Source: Methanoregula sp. UBA154 (GTDB lineage: Archaea; Halobacteriota; Methanomicrobia; Methanomicrobiales; Methanospirillaceae). From it: DNA of 40,985 nt. Each line of letters begins with the position of its first letter. Within the stretch, counting starts at the first letter, position 1. Position numbers and translations under genes: made by a program. The stretch covers positions 1 to 40,985 of the forward strand of contig DAPW01000023.1 of assembly GCA_002502245.1 (NCBI GenBank). Direction: 5' to 3'. Below, in pieces: positions 24,040 through 32,492 of the stretch. The notes under the pieces were generated by a model that made no database searches, was not told the DNA's origin, and saw only the letters and a list, made by a program, of their open reading frames with translations.

Positions 24040-25071
24040 TCAGTACCCGATGAACACGCGGACGATGGCAAAAACCCCATATCCGATCGCAGCGCTGATC
24101 GGGATAGTCAGGAGCCATGCTCCCAGAATGCTCCGGGCAACGCCCCATTTTACCGTGCTGGTGCCCATCGTGGATCCGACTCCCATGATTGACGTGCAAA
24201 TGATATGCGTCGTACTTACCGGGATCCCCGCGATCGATGCACCAAGGATCGTTGCAGCCCCGGCAGTCTCTGCCGAAAATCCGTGGACCGGGCGGAGCTT
24301 GGTGATCTTGTATCCCATGGTCTTGACGATCCGCCATCCCCCGGAGAGTGTCCCGAGGGCGATTGCACTATAGGACAGCAGGATAACCCAGAATGGCATC
24401 GGCAGATTGCTGGGATCCACGCCCGCCCCGAAGTAACCGATCGAGAACAGGAGCGGCAGAATAATCCCCATGGTCTTCTGCGCATCGTTCGTACCGTGGC
24501 TGAAACTGTAGGCAGCAGCCGAGCAGAGCTGGAGCCGTTTGAAATAGGTTTCGGCATTCTGTTTGTTGGATCTCCGTGTCAGCCGGAGGACGAAGGCCAT
24601 GAACAGGAAACCGGCAATAAATCCGATAATTGGAGAGAGGATCATAAATGCAGCCACAACCGTTATCGTCTCGATCTTGATGGCTGCAAACCCGGCTGCC
24701 GCAATACCCGCTCCCGTCATCCCCCCGATCAGGGCATGGGACGAGGAACTCGGCAGACCGAAGAACCAGGTGATCATGTTCCAGGAGATGGCACCGATCA
24801 GGGCACTGAGGATGATATACGGCACAATAAGCGTCTCGACAACATCCAGGTGGATGATCTTGCTCACGGTGCTGGCAACGGCAACACCAAACCCGAATGC
24901 AGCAATGAAGTTGAAAAAAGCTGCAAAAACAACCGCATTCCGGGGCGAGAGTACCTTGGTCGATACCACGGTCGATATGGAATTGGCCGAGTCGTGGAAC
25001 CCGTTGGTGAAATCAAAGACCAGTGCGATCCCGATAATGAAAACAACCAGTTCCCACGTTGCTTCGATCAT
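24040..25071 (-). CDS. PiT-family inorganic phosphate transporter
   Basis: This is a 343-residue integral membrane protein with about ten hydrophobic segments. The duplicated PiT signature is visible as FDFTNGFHDSANSISTVVST near residues 19-38 and FSHGTNDAQKTMGIILP near 194-210. PiT proteins take up phosphate with a cation (Na+ or H+). The sequence does not say which. GGAG lies seven bases before the ATG at 25071. The gene follows a DUF47 gene by 31 bases and is the last of four genes forming two DUF47-PiT cassettes. Confidence 0.92.
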   Translation of the reverse strand: MIEATWELVVFIIGIALVFDFTNGFHDSANSISTVVSTKVLSPRNAVVFAAFFNFIAAFGFGVAVASTVSKIIHLDVVETLIVPYIILSALIGAISWNMITWFFGLPSSSSHALIGGMTGAGIAAAGFAAIKIETITVVAAFMILSPIIGFIAGFLFMAFVLRLTRRSNKQNAETYFKRLQLCSAAAYSFSHGTNDAQKTMGIILPLLFSIGYFGAGVDPSNLPMPFWVILLSYSAIALGTLSGGWRIVKTMGYKITKLRPVHGFSAETAGAATILGASIAGIPVSTTHIICTSIMGVGSTMGTSTVKWGVARSILGAWLLTIPISAAIGYGVFAIVRVFIGY

Positions 25072-25102
25072 ACAGGTCTCCCCCGGGTTTTTTTATCGGG
25101 GC

Positions 25103-25732
25103 TCATGAGTGACGGATTGCGATATCTGAGAGCACATTCGCCACGTCCTCGCAGCGATCGGTAGCAGTCTCGAGATGTTCGTAGATGTCCTTGAGCTTGA
25201 TGATCCCGATCGCATCGGTGGTCTTGAAGAGATCGGTGACCGCATGGGCGAGAACATCGTCGGCAAGGTTCTCCAGCCGGTTCACCTCGATACAGCGCTC
25301 CTCGACATATCGCGGATCCTTGAGCGAACGGATGCCCTTGACTGCGCTCTCAAGCTCGATCGTGGACATATGGATGAGTTTCGCAAGTTCGACCATGTGC
25401 GTATCAGCAGACTCGATACCATAGTATTGCATCTTCTCGGTCGCCCCGTCGATAAAATCGAGCACATCGTCAAGGGTTGAGGCAAGGCGGGAGATCTCCT
25501 CCGGGTCCAGCGGGGTGATGAAAGTCGTATTCAGCTGGTGGTAGATATCATGTGTCGTGAGATCCCCCTCGTGTTCGAGTTTTTCGATCCCATGGCGCTT
25601 GTCCTTGACATTCGAAAAGTCCTCGGTGAGAGCGACCAGCTGCCATGCCGCCTCTCTTACATTCCCTGCCTGCTTTTCAAACAGGTCAAAAAAAACCTTG
25701 TCCTGAGGTATCAGAAGTTCCCGCAAGCCCAT
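25103..25732 (-). CDS. DUF47/PhoU-like protein
   Basis: The 209-residue helical protein belongs to the DUF47 (PhoU-like, formerly UPF0111) family. EKLEHEGDLTTHDIYHQLN near residues 47-65 and TPLDPEEISRLASTLDDVLD near 73-92 are characteristic, with Glu/Asp clusters that can bind metals. DUF47 proteins are commonly encoded beside PiT transporters and are thought to regulate phosphate uptake. It resembles the product of the gene at 26978-27607, which has the same length and the same starting pattern (RELLIPQDKVFF versus RDLILPEDTVFF). Confidence 0.92.
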   Translation of the reverse strand: MGLRELLIPQDKVFFDLFEKQAGNVREAAWQLVALTEDFSNVKDKRHGIEKLEHEGDLTTHDIYHQLNTTFITPLDPEEISRLASTLDDVLDFIDGATEKMQYYGIESADTHMVELAKLIHMSTIELESAVKGIRSLKDPRYVEERCIEVNRLENLADDVLAHAVTDLFKTTDAIGIIKLKDIYEHLETATDRCEDVANVLSDIAIRHS

Positions 25733-25790
25733 AATAAACCCAGTGGTAATCGGCGGTGAATCTTAAAAATATAGCGAAACAGCGCCGGCT

Positions 25791-26981
25791 CTATAAAATC
25801 GAGATCGTAAACGAGACCAGAAAATAACCCGCCCAGGCAACAACCATAGCAAACGGAATGGTGGTGATCCATGCTGTCATCATCTCGCGGACAACCCGCC
25901 ACTGTACCGCATTCCTGCCCCGTGTCGCACCGACACCAATGATCGAGCCGTTGATGGCATGGGTTGATGAGACCGGGATCCCCCCTGCCGTTACCGCAAC
26001 GAGAAGAGCGCTGCTCGCGGTAGCAGCACAGAAACCCTGGTACGGGCGGATCTTTGTTATCCCTTTTCCCATCTTGTCCACAACCTGCCAACCGCCAAAA
26101 CAGGTGCCGAGCCCGATCGCCAGTGCCGAGGTCAGGATAACCCAGGCGGGGATATCGAATGTCATCAGCATACCCGAAGAGACAAGGAGGGCGGTAATGA
26201 CACCCACCGCGTGCTGGCCATCGTTTGCCCCGTGGGCGGTCGCCTGGATCAGGCTGGCCAGCACATGCAGCGGCTGGAAGATCCGCTTCATCCGGTCCTG
26301 CCGGGAATGGCCAAAGAGATGGGAGATGATGATGTCGAAGATGAATGCGCCGACCATGCCGATGACCGGGGAGATAAAGATGAACAGGACGATGGCAAGA
26401 ATGCCGGTGATATGGATGAGACCAAGGAGCATGAGAACCGGGAGGACGAGCGATGCCCCGCAGACCGCCCCCAGCACCGCCCCGAACAAGGCATCCTCCT
26501 GAAATGATACAGCGAACAGGCCAAGGCAGATTGCGCCGGTCACCGCTCCGAGCAGGCCGAAAGCAACCGCTTCTATCATGCTTTCCATGGTGGGCAGGAT
26601 GATTGCGGAAAAACCTGCAGCCGCGATTCCTGCGCCCAGGAGGCCCCCTATTACGGCATGGCTGCTGGAAAGGGGTATGCCGGCTCGTGTGGCAATAAAA
26701 ACAAGCATGATCGCAGTTCCCATGGCAACGACAAGGGAGAGAGGCGTAAGCCCGCTTTCAGAAACAATAGCAGTCCCGATGGTTGCGGCTACCGCAGTCG
26801 TGAACAGATACGGGCCGACCAGGTTGCAGACCGCGGTAAAAAAAACTGCTTTTATGGGCGAAAGTGCTTTTGTCGCCACCACGGTTGCGATCGAATGCGA
26901 TGCATCATTGAGACCGTTAACGAAGTTCAATGCCAGGGCGAGGATGATCCCAAACAGGATGAGCGGTTCCATGCCGGTCAT
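25791..26981 (-). CDS. PiT-family inorganic phosphate transporter, second copy
   Basis: At 396 residues this is about 50 longer than the other PiT protein encoded here. The repeats are NFVNGLNDASHSIATVVATK near residues 19-38 and TAHGANDGQHAVGVITA near 244-260. The extra length lies in the central segments (about 130-220), with more membrane spans or a longer loop. Its start overlaps the stop of the upstream DUF47 gene (ATGA), implying coupled synthesis. A second ATG, three codons in, is an alternative start. Paralogue rather than recent duplicate, judged from the many differences. Confidence 0.92.
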   Translation of the reverse strand: MTGMEPLILFGIILALALNFVNGLNDASHSIATVVATKALSPIKAVFFTAVCNLVGPYLFTTAVAATIGTAIVSESGLTPLSLVVAMGTAIMLVFIATRAGIPLSSSHAVIGGLLGAGIAAAGFSAIILPTMESMIEAVAFGLLGAVTGAICLGLFAVSFQEDALFGAVLGAVCGASLVLPVLMLLGLIHITGILAIVLFIFISPVIGMVGAFIFDIIISHLFGHSRQDRMKRIFQPLHVLASLIQATAHGANDGQHAVGVITALLVSSGMLMTFDIPAWVILTSALAIGLGTCFGGWQVVDKMGKGITKIRPYQGFCAATASSALLVAVTAGGIPVSSTHAINGSIIGVGATRGRNAVQWRVVREMMTAWITTIPFAMVVAWAGYFLVSFTISIL

Positions 26982-27607
26982 GAATGTGCCATTACGATGT
27001 CACTGAGCACGTGTCCGACATCATTGCATTTCTCCATGACTTTCGCGAACCCTTCATAGATATCCTTGAGTTTGATGATCATCAGGAGATCCTGTGTCTT
27101 GAAAAGATCGAGGATAGCCCGGGAGAGGAGCTCCGTAGAGAGGTTATAGATCCGGCTGATCTCCATGGCATGGATCTTCACATCACCGGGATTTTTCAGG
27201 CTTGAGAGGCTTTCCACGGCACGGGAAATTTCTGCGCTTGAGAGGAGAATCAGGTAGGAGTACTCCTTTAAAACATCGTTGGATTCGGGAATCCCGTAAT
27301 TACAGAGCTGGTGGGTCACCCAGTCTATCTTGTCCAGTACATCGTCAAATACGGGAGCGAGGCGGGCGATCTCCTCGGGTTCGAGCGGGGTGATGAGCGA
27401 CTCATTCAGATGCTCGAAAATTTTCCTTGTTATCTCATCACCCTGATGTTCTATCTGGCGGACTTTGTGTGCCTTCTCGGTACCCCCGGGAAGCTCGTGG
27501 GTGATCTCGTTCAGCGTGGTGGATGCTTCGGCGATTTTCTCTGCCATTTCCGCAAACTGGGAGAAAAAAACCGTGTCTTCCGGCAGGATCAGGTCGCGGA
27601 TTCGCAT
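26978..27607 (-). CDS. DUF47/PhoU-like protein, second copy
   Basis: This 209-residue paralogue of the DUF47 protein at 25103-25732 carries VRQIEHQGDEITRKIFEHLN near residues 48-67 and TPLEPEEIARLAPVFDDVLD near 73-92. It heads the minus-strand array DUF47-PiT-DUF47-PiT and probably shares one promoter with the genes behind it. A TATA-like TTATTAT is centred 30 bases before the ATG at 27607, so the transcript should be leaderless or nearly so. Confidence 0.92.
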   Translation of the reverse strand: MRIRDLILPEDTVFFSQFAEMAEKIAEASTTLNEITHELPGGTEKAHKVRQIEHQGDEITRKIFEHLNESLITPLEPEEIARLAPVFDDVLDKIDWVTHQLCNYGIPESNDVLKEYSYLILLSSAEISRAVESLSSLKNPGDVKIHAMEISRIYNLSTELLSRAILDLFKTQDLLMIIKLKDIYEGFAKVMEKCNDVGHVLSDIVMAHS

Positions 27608-27632
27608 GCTATGAGAGTGATCATGCTGGCAT

Positions 27633-27642
27633 GATAATAAAG
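27633..27642 (-). promoter_or_regulatory. TATA box of the phosphate transport array
   Basis: On the minus strand TTTATTATC lies about 30 bases before the first start codon of the array. Confidence 0.5.
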
Positions 27643-27795
27643 TACCTCATAACGATATGCCCGCCAGCCCGGATCGCTGGCCGGGGATCCCGGTAATGAA
27701 TGTCGTTATAGACCTGTACTGATGGACGTGGCGGAAAAAATGCTGTATGCTGAAGGGAAGAATCCGTGGTTGCTGCAAAAAATGTCAGAAAATGA

Positions 27796-27867
27796 TGGAC
27801 TGGGCGGGAATTGAACCCGCGGCCTCTTCCATGCCAAGGAAGCGATCTACCACTGATCTACCAGCCC
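27796..27867 (-). tRNA. tRNA-Ala (GGC)
   Basis: A 72-base cloverleaf can be drawn. The acceptor GGGCTGG pairs with CCAGTCC, including the G3-U70 wobble that marks alanine tRNAs. The D stem is GATC/GATC. The anticodon arm CTTCC-TTGGCAT-GGAAG gives anticodon GGC. The T arm is GCGGG-TTCAATT-CCCGC and the discriminator is A. CCA is not encoded. A TTTTATC element about 25 bases upstream could be its TATA box. Confidence 0.96.
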
Positions 27868-27871
27868 GCTC

Positions 27872-28163
27872 CTATCTACTAGGATGGCATAGGATAAAAG
27901 AATTGTTTATTCCCCGAGATAGCTGGTCCACCCGTTTGAACAGGTCGTCCTCCGTGGATGCTGCAGCTGGCGGGACCCGGTCGGCCGACGGTTGTGTGGT
28001 GCGGGTACCTGAGATGTTTCGGAGGCATATTTTGCACTTTTTACAGAACCGGCTGGTATCCGTGTTTTTCGGACTGCTTGCACCGCAGGACCTGACAAGA
28101 CTCCCTGCGGTACGATATCGGGTCTCTAAAGAGAATGAACATCGTGCAAGAAAACGGATCGGA
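27872..28163 (-). pseudogene. possible broken zinc-ribbon gene
   Basis: One minus-strand frame, open from a stop near 28163 to the TAG at 27872, encodes SCGASSPKNTDTSRFCKKC, then KIC. That is very like the zinc ribbon that opens many archaeal membrane proteins. A low-complexity Ala/Thr-rich part follows, then a helix (EDDLFKRVDQLSRGIN). No ATG, GTG or TTG starts this frame before the ribbon. The available start codons lie in other frames, so a frameshift or decay at the 5' end is likely. The frame also runs into the tRNA-Ala promoter. The evidence is one motif only. Confidence 0.3.
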
Positions 28164-28164
28164 T

Positions 28165-29076
28165 CTACAGTTGCTGAAACGGGACCAGGTTATCATAAAC
28201 CCGGTAGGTCCGGCCATTGGTCATCTTTGTGATGATCTCCACCCGGTCAGTCTCTTTTGATCCATCGAGGATGATCTCGGTTGCCCCCTTGAATGGCAGA
28301 ATTATCCCCGATGCCACTGCTCCATCCGGATGGGTGACCTTCACCTCTGAACTGCTGATGCTGTCGATCCCCGTTCCGCCGGCAAGGGTTACGGTGATCC
28401 GTGCAGTCACCGCATCTTTCCGGACCAGAAAAAAGACCTCCTGCCCTTCGGGCACCAGTTGTGTCGGTTTTGGGGCGAGTGCGTCGGGGAGCGGTGTGGG
28501 GACAGAAGTCTCCATAAGCGTTGGCGGGATCGAGCGGGCCGTGGGTGAACCCGGTATGGAGGTGACCTCTGATGCCGGCCGGTTGAGAACACCTGCCCAT
28601 CCGCTGCCGGTGAGCATTGGCAGGATGAGGAACCAGACAGCGGCAAGAATGATACCCAGGAGAACGATCCCTCTGATCAGGTATGCCGTATCCACCTTCT
28701 TTTGTACCGGCTCCGGCTCTGCTGAACGGAGAAACAGTGCGTCATCGACGTTTCCCGGAATGTCCGGACCTGATGACACATTGACCGGTTCCTTCTTTGT
28801 TACCGCGGATTTTTTGGGGATTACGGATTCGGACCGGTCATCAGGTTCCGGCGTCTCCTCCGCAGCCGCTTCCGGATTCTTGTCCGGGATGAATGGTGTC
28901 CCGCACCGTTCGCAGAACTTCACCGGGGCGATGAACCGTGCACCGCAGTTCCTGCATACGGGTAGTTCCGGCATCTTCACGCCACAAATCTCACAGTACG
29001 CGTGATCGATCTCGATCGGACTGTTGCAGGAGGGACATATGCGCAGGAGAACGGGGGGCTCTGGCGGATTCTCCAT
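28165..29076 (-). CDS. double zinc-ribbon membrane protein
   Basis: The 303-residue protein has two N-terminal zinc ribbons (CPSC/CEIC near residues 14-31, CRNC/CERC near 41-58), an acidic and Ser/Pro-rich linker to about 128, one membrane segment near 131-155 (IRGIVLLGIILAAVWFLIL), a Pro/Thr-rich stretch to about 200, and a beta-rich C-terminal domain. The ribbons would face the cytoplasm and the C-terminal domain the outside. I do not recognise the C-terminal domain. A TTTATTA element is centred 28 bases before the ATG at 29076, so the message is probably leaderless. No operon partner. Confidence 0.8.
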   Translation of the reverse strand: MENPPEPPVLLRICPSCNSPIEIDHAYCEICGVKMPELPVCRNCGARFIAPVKFCERCGTPFIPDKNPEAAAEETPEPDDRSESVIPKKSAVTKKEPVNVSSGPDIPGNVDDALFLRSAEPEPVQKKVDTAYLIRGIVLLGIILAAVWFLILPMLTGSGWAGVLNRPASEVTSIPGSPTARSIPPTLMETSVPTPLPDALAPKPTQLVPEGQEVFFLVRKDAVTARITVTLAGGTGIDSISSSEVKVTHPDGAVASGIILPFKGATEIILDGSKETDRVEIITKMTNGRTYRVYDNLVPFQQL

Positions 29077-29097
29077 GGGACGCTGTTAGGTTCTCAC

Positions 29098-29108
29098 GTA
29101 ATAAATAG
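29098..29108 (-). promoter_or_regulatory. TATA box, leaderless promoter
   Basis: On the minus strand CTATTTATTAC is centred 27-28 bases before the ATG at 29076. Confidence 0.55.
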
Positions 29109-29172
29109 CGGTAGGTTGGCATACCGGGCATTTCCGTTTCTTTTTTAGTCCCGGCAGGAAGGGATTTTTGAA

Positions 29173-30309
29173 TCAGGACGGTTTTTGCGACAGGTTTTCC
29201 AAAGCAGCACCCTGTATCGTCCGCCGCCGTGCTTCCTGCATCCATGAATCCTGCACTACGTTCCCGTTGCAGATGAAATTCTCGATCAGGGGCACTGCTC
29301 CCTCCGGCCCCTTCTGCGAGAGCGGCAGCATGATATGTTCCCCGTTCTTCTTTGCATAGACCTGCTTGACACCGCTCCGCTTCCCCCGCTTTGCTTTTTG
29401 CTCCCCTTCAATCTCCACGATGTCCATGGCAAAGTCGATGACCGGGGCATTGGCAATGGCGCCTCCGATACCGAATGCGTCCACGCAGTCGCGGTATGCG
29501 ATCACGTCCTCCCGGGTTACACCCCCGGAGAGGAAGATCTTCACGTTTTTAAAGCCGTGGGCATCGAGTTCCCACCGCACTTCCTCGATGATCGCCCGCA
29601 TGTTCCCGCGCCGGGAGCGGGGGGTGTCGAGCCTGACTGCCGCAGCCCCGCATTCTGCGGCCCGCAGCGACTCCGATTTCTCGTCGCACCAGGTATCGCA
29701 GAGCATGATCCGGGGGACCGATTCCGGAGCGCTCCGGTCGAACGAGCGCCACGCGTCCTCCGGCTTCCTGTAGCACATGACAAACGCGTGGGGCATGGTC
29801 CCGACCACCGGCATCCCCTCCGGTGCACAGGTATTGGAGACCCCATCGACCCCGCCAATCCACGCCGACCGCTCGATCATCGTGGCGATCGCGGGGTGCT
29901 GGCGCCGTGAGCCGAACGAGTAGACCGGGCGGCCACCTGCAGCCAGCCTGATGTGGGCCGTGGCGGTGGCAATACCGGAAGCATGGCAGAGGAACCCGAG
30001 GATCGAGGTCTCGTACCGGCAGAAGTCCCGGTACTTCCCGGCGATACGGAGGACCGGTTCGTTCCGGTAAAAGACGGTGCCTTCGGGCATCGCATCGACC
30101 GTCACCGGAACGCCGTCAAGAAGGGTGAGCACATCGGCAAGACCGCAGAAGACAGCCCACGAATCCGGCAGGGAGGTTGCGGTCACTTCCATGACAACCT
30201 GCGGGTTGATGTCGTCGTTCTGTAATGCCTCTTCCGTCCGGATAAAATAGATATCCGTGCATTCGCCGTTTTTTATTGCTTCATCGCTGACGGTGAGAAA
30301 GATCCCCAT
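29173..30309 (-). CDS. nicotinate phosphoribosyltransferase
   Basis: The enzyme joins nicotinate and PRPP to give nicotinate mononucleotide in NAD salvage. From the ATG at 30309 the protein has 378 residues. A start nine codons upstream (30336) is also open. The type I/II PRTase barrel is recognisable from GECTDIYFIRT near residue 14, FGSRRQHPAIATMIERSAW near 136-154, GVSNTCAPEGMPVVGTMPHA near 158-177, RLDTPRSRRGN near 226-236, and KIFLSGGVTREDV near 255-267, where the phosphate is bound. It diverges from the MTIP-DadD salvage pair, so three nucleotide-salvage genes lie together. Confidence 0.88.
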   Translation of the reverse strand: MGIFLTVSDEAIKNGECTDIYFIRTEEALQNDDINPQVVMEVTATSLPDSWAVFCGLADVLTLLDGVPVTVDAMPEGTVFYRNEPVLRIAGKYRDFCRYETSILGFLCHASGIATATAHIRLAAGGRPVYSFGSRRQHPAIATMIERSAWIGGVDGVSNTCAPEGMPVVGTMPHAFVMCYRKPEDAWRSFDRSAPESVPRIMLCDTWCDEKSESLRAAECGAAAVRLDTPRSRRGNMRAIIEEVRWELDAHGFKNVKIFLSGGVTREDVIAYRDCVDAFGIGGAIANAPVIDFAMDIVEIEGEQKAKRGKRSGVKQVYAKKNGEHIMLPLSQKGPEGAVPLIENFICNGNVVQDSWMQEARRRTIQGAALENLSQKPS

Positions 30310-30485
30310 GACCGGAATTATGGGCTGTCCCCCCATTTACGCTTACCCAAACCGGCTCCCAAAAAAAATGCGCTAATTATTAGTGCTGCTTGCGCCAACC
30401 ATTCTGACAGAGAAGGGATCGTTCTGCAGCAGTTCCAGAGAGACGCGGGTATGAACAGGTGCCGCACGCCCGGAAGGTGGCCGTA

Positions 30486-31157
30486 ATGCTGGGCATTATC
30501 GGCGGGACGAGTCTCCTCTTTTCCACGCTCCCGGAACTGGAAAAAAAGCAGATCGACACCCCGTTCGGGAACACGGAACTCTGTATCGGGGATGTTGCAC
30601 TCCTGATGCGCCACCAGCAGGACCTGCCGCCGCACCGGATTAATTTCCGGGCAAATATGGCCGCCCTCGCAATCGCCGGGGTGGATCGCATCGTCGCGTT
30701 CGGTTCATCCGGGTCACTGAACCAGGACATTGCACCCGGATCGCTCGTCATACCCACTGATTACATAAGCATAACGGAAATCCCCTCCATTCATGATTTT
30801 ACCGTGGAGCATGTCATGCCGGAACTTTCCCGGGAGCTCTCGGAGGACCTGCACCGGCATATCCCGGCAACAAGGCTGGGGGGAACGTACATACAGACCC
30901 GGGGCCCGCGGTTCGAAACGGTTGCCGAGATTCGGGCTTTTTCCCGGTATGCCGACCTTGTGGGTATGACACTGGCCTCCGAGGCAACGCTTGCCCGCGA
31001 GCTCTCGATGCCCTTTGCCGCTATCTGCACGGTGGACAATTACGCGAACGGGCTTGCAGACGGTGTCCTCACCTGGGACGAGGTACTGGAGATCTCCCGG
31101 AAGTACCGGGAGCGGACCGGTACGATTCTGAATACCATCATCAGGCAGATGGCGTAA
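30486..31157 (+). CDS. S-methyl-5'-thioinosine phosphorylase / purine nucleoside phosphorylase family
   Basis: This 223-residue protein is in the MTAP/PNP family. It shows LGIIGGTSLL near residues 2-11, RHQQDLPPHRINFRANM (phosphate and ribose site) near 41-57, GGTYIQTRGPRFET near 138-151, and the VGMTLASEATLAREL block near 166-180. Many family members have the loop VGMT-x-PE. In archaea lacking MTA phosphorylase, methylthioadenosine is first deaminated and the methylthioinosine is then cleaved by this enzyme. The deaminase gene follows 12 bases later, which makes that role likely. The ATG at 30486 is preferred, with GGTGG upstream. Confidence 0.85.
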   Translation: MLGIIGGTSLLFSTLPELEKKQIDTPFGNTELCIGDVALLMRHQQDLPPHRINFRANMAALAIAGVDRIVAFGSSGSLNQDIAPGSLVIPTDYISITEIPSIHDFTVEHVMPELSRELSEDLHRHIPATRLGGTYIQTRGPRFETVAEIRAFSRYADLVGMTLASEATLARELSMPFAAICTVDNYANGLADGVLTWDEVLEISRKYRERTGTILNTIIRQMA

Positions 31158-31169
31158 CGGAGGATGGCT

Positions 31170-32480
31170 ATGGACGATATTTTTGGCAGGCAGCAGTCGA
31201 TCCTGATTGCGGACGTGCAGCTCGAGGGCAGGATTGCGGATATCTTTATCAGGGATGACGGTCTCATCGGCGCAGTCGGTGAAGGTGTCCGGAGGGAATA
31301 CAAGGGAGCCGCAGACCTTGTCATAGACGGGAACGGGGCGATCGCGCTTCCCGGCCTGGTCAATACCCACACCCATGCGGCCATGAGTCTCCTCCGGGGA
31401 TATGCCGATGACATGATCCTGCAGGACTGGCTCTCCCGGAAGATCTGGCCGCTCGAAGCCCACCTGACTCCCGAAGATGTTTACCAGGGGACAAAACTTG
31501 CCTGCCTTGAGATGATAAAGAGCGGAACCACGGCCTTCAATGACATGTACTTCATGATGGACGAGGCTGCCCGTGCCGTAGATGAAGCCGGTATCCGTGC
31601 CACGCTCTCTTACGGGTTCATCGATCTCTTCAGCCCGGAGAAACGGGAGGCCGAGTGCAAAGCAACCGAGGATCTCATCCGCCACATCGGTTCGCTCGCC
31701 AACCCCCGTATCAGAGCGGCGGTCGGCCCGCATGCAATCTACACGGTCTCGCCCGAAGGGCTCATATGGTGTGCAGAATTTGCCGCACAGGAAAAGATCG
31801 GGATCCATATCCACCTGAGCGAGACCGAGAAGGAGGTAACTGACTGCATTGCCCGGCACGGGAAACGCCCGGCCGTCCTTCTCGACGACTGCGGGCTTCT
31901 CACCCCCCGGACCATTGCGGCCCACTGCTGCTGGCTCGATGAGGCTGAGTGCACACTTCTCGGGAAACGCGGTGCTGCTGCATCGCACAACCCGTCGAGT
32001 AACATGAAGCTTGCCACGAACCGTGCCATGCCGTACCACTGGCTTTTTAAGGCAGGTGCGAATGTCTGTCTGGGGACTGACGGGTGCGCCTCGAATAATA
32101 ACCTCGATATGTTCGAGGAGGCAAAGACCGCGGCCCTGCTCCAGAAGTTCTCCTGGAACGACCCGACAATCCTGCCGGCGCACGAGGCGCTTGCCATGGC
32201 AACCGTGAACGGCGCAAAGGGGCTCGGTCTTGCTGCCGGCAGGCTTGGGGCCGGCGTGCCGGCGGATATCATTCTCGTCAGTTCCCATACTGCCTGCAAT
32301 ACCCCCCGGCACAATGCAACCTCAAATCTCGTGTACTCCTGCAATGGCGGGGCTGTCGAGACCACCATCTGCAATGGCAGGGTGTTGATGCTCGAGCGGG
32401 AGATCCCGGGCGAAGAGCAGATCCTTTCCGGTGCGGCACGGGCGGCAGCAGACCTTGTCCGGCGGGCGCATTCGGTATAG
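31170..32480 (+). CDS. dadD: 5'-deoxyadenosine / methylthioadenosine deaminase
   Basis: This 436-residue amidohydrolase deaminates 5'-deoxyadenosine, methylthioadenosine and S-adenosylhomocysteine, the leftovers of radical SAM and methyl-transfer reactions. Metal and catalytic motifs are NTHTHAAMSLLRG (HxH) near residues 66-78, HIHLSE near 211-216, AHCCWL near 249-254, and GTDGCASNNNLDMFEE near 302-317. The ATG at 31170 is chosen because GGAGG at 31159-31163 has the right spacing. An ATG at 31164 lies directly against it. It follows the phosphorylase gene in an apparent two-gene operon. Confidence 0.9.
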   Translation: MDDIFGRQQSILIADVQLEGRIADIFIRDDGLIGAVGEGVRREYKGAADLVIDGNGAIALPGLVNTHTHAAMSLLRGYADDMILQDWLSRKIWPLEAHLTPEDVYQGTKLACLEMIKSGTTAFNDMYFMMDEAARAVDEAGIRATLSYGFIDLFSPEKREAECKATEDLIRHIGSLANPRIRAAVGPHAIYTVSPEGLIWCAEFAAQEKIGIHIHLSETEKEVTDCIARHGKRPAVLLDDCGLLTPRTIAAHCCWLDEAECTLLGKRGAAASHNPSSNMKLATNRAMPYHWLFKAGANVCLGTDGCASNNNLDMFEEAKTAALLQKFSWNDPTILPAHEALAMATVNGAKGLGLAAGRLGAGVPADIILVSSHTACNTPRHNATSNLVYSCNGGAVETTICNGRVLMLEREIPGEEQILSGAARAAADLVRRAHSV

Positions 32481-32492
32481 GGAGCCGCCTGC

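Noticed and set aside
27747..28232. 161-codon plus-strand open frame across tRNA-Ala
   Set aside because: It runs antisense through the tRNA and the 3' end of the zinc-ribbon membrane gene and shows no domain.
30714..32312. 532-codon open frame opposite the salvage operon
   Set aside because: It is antisense to two well-supported genes and contains no domain pattern.
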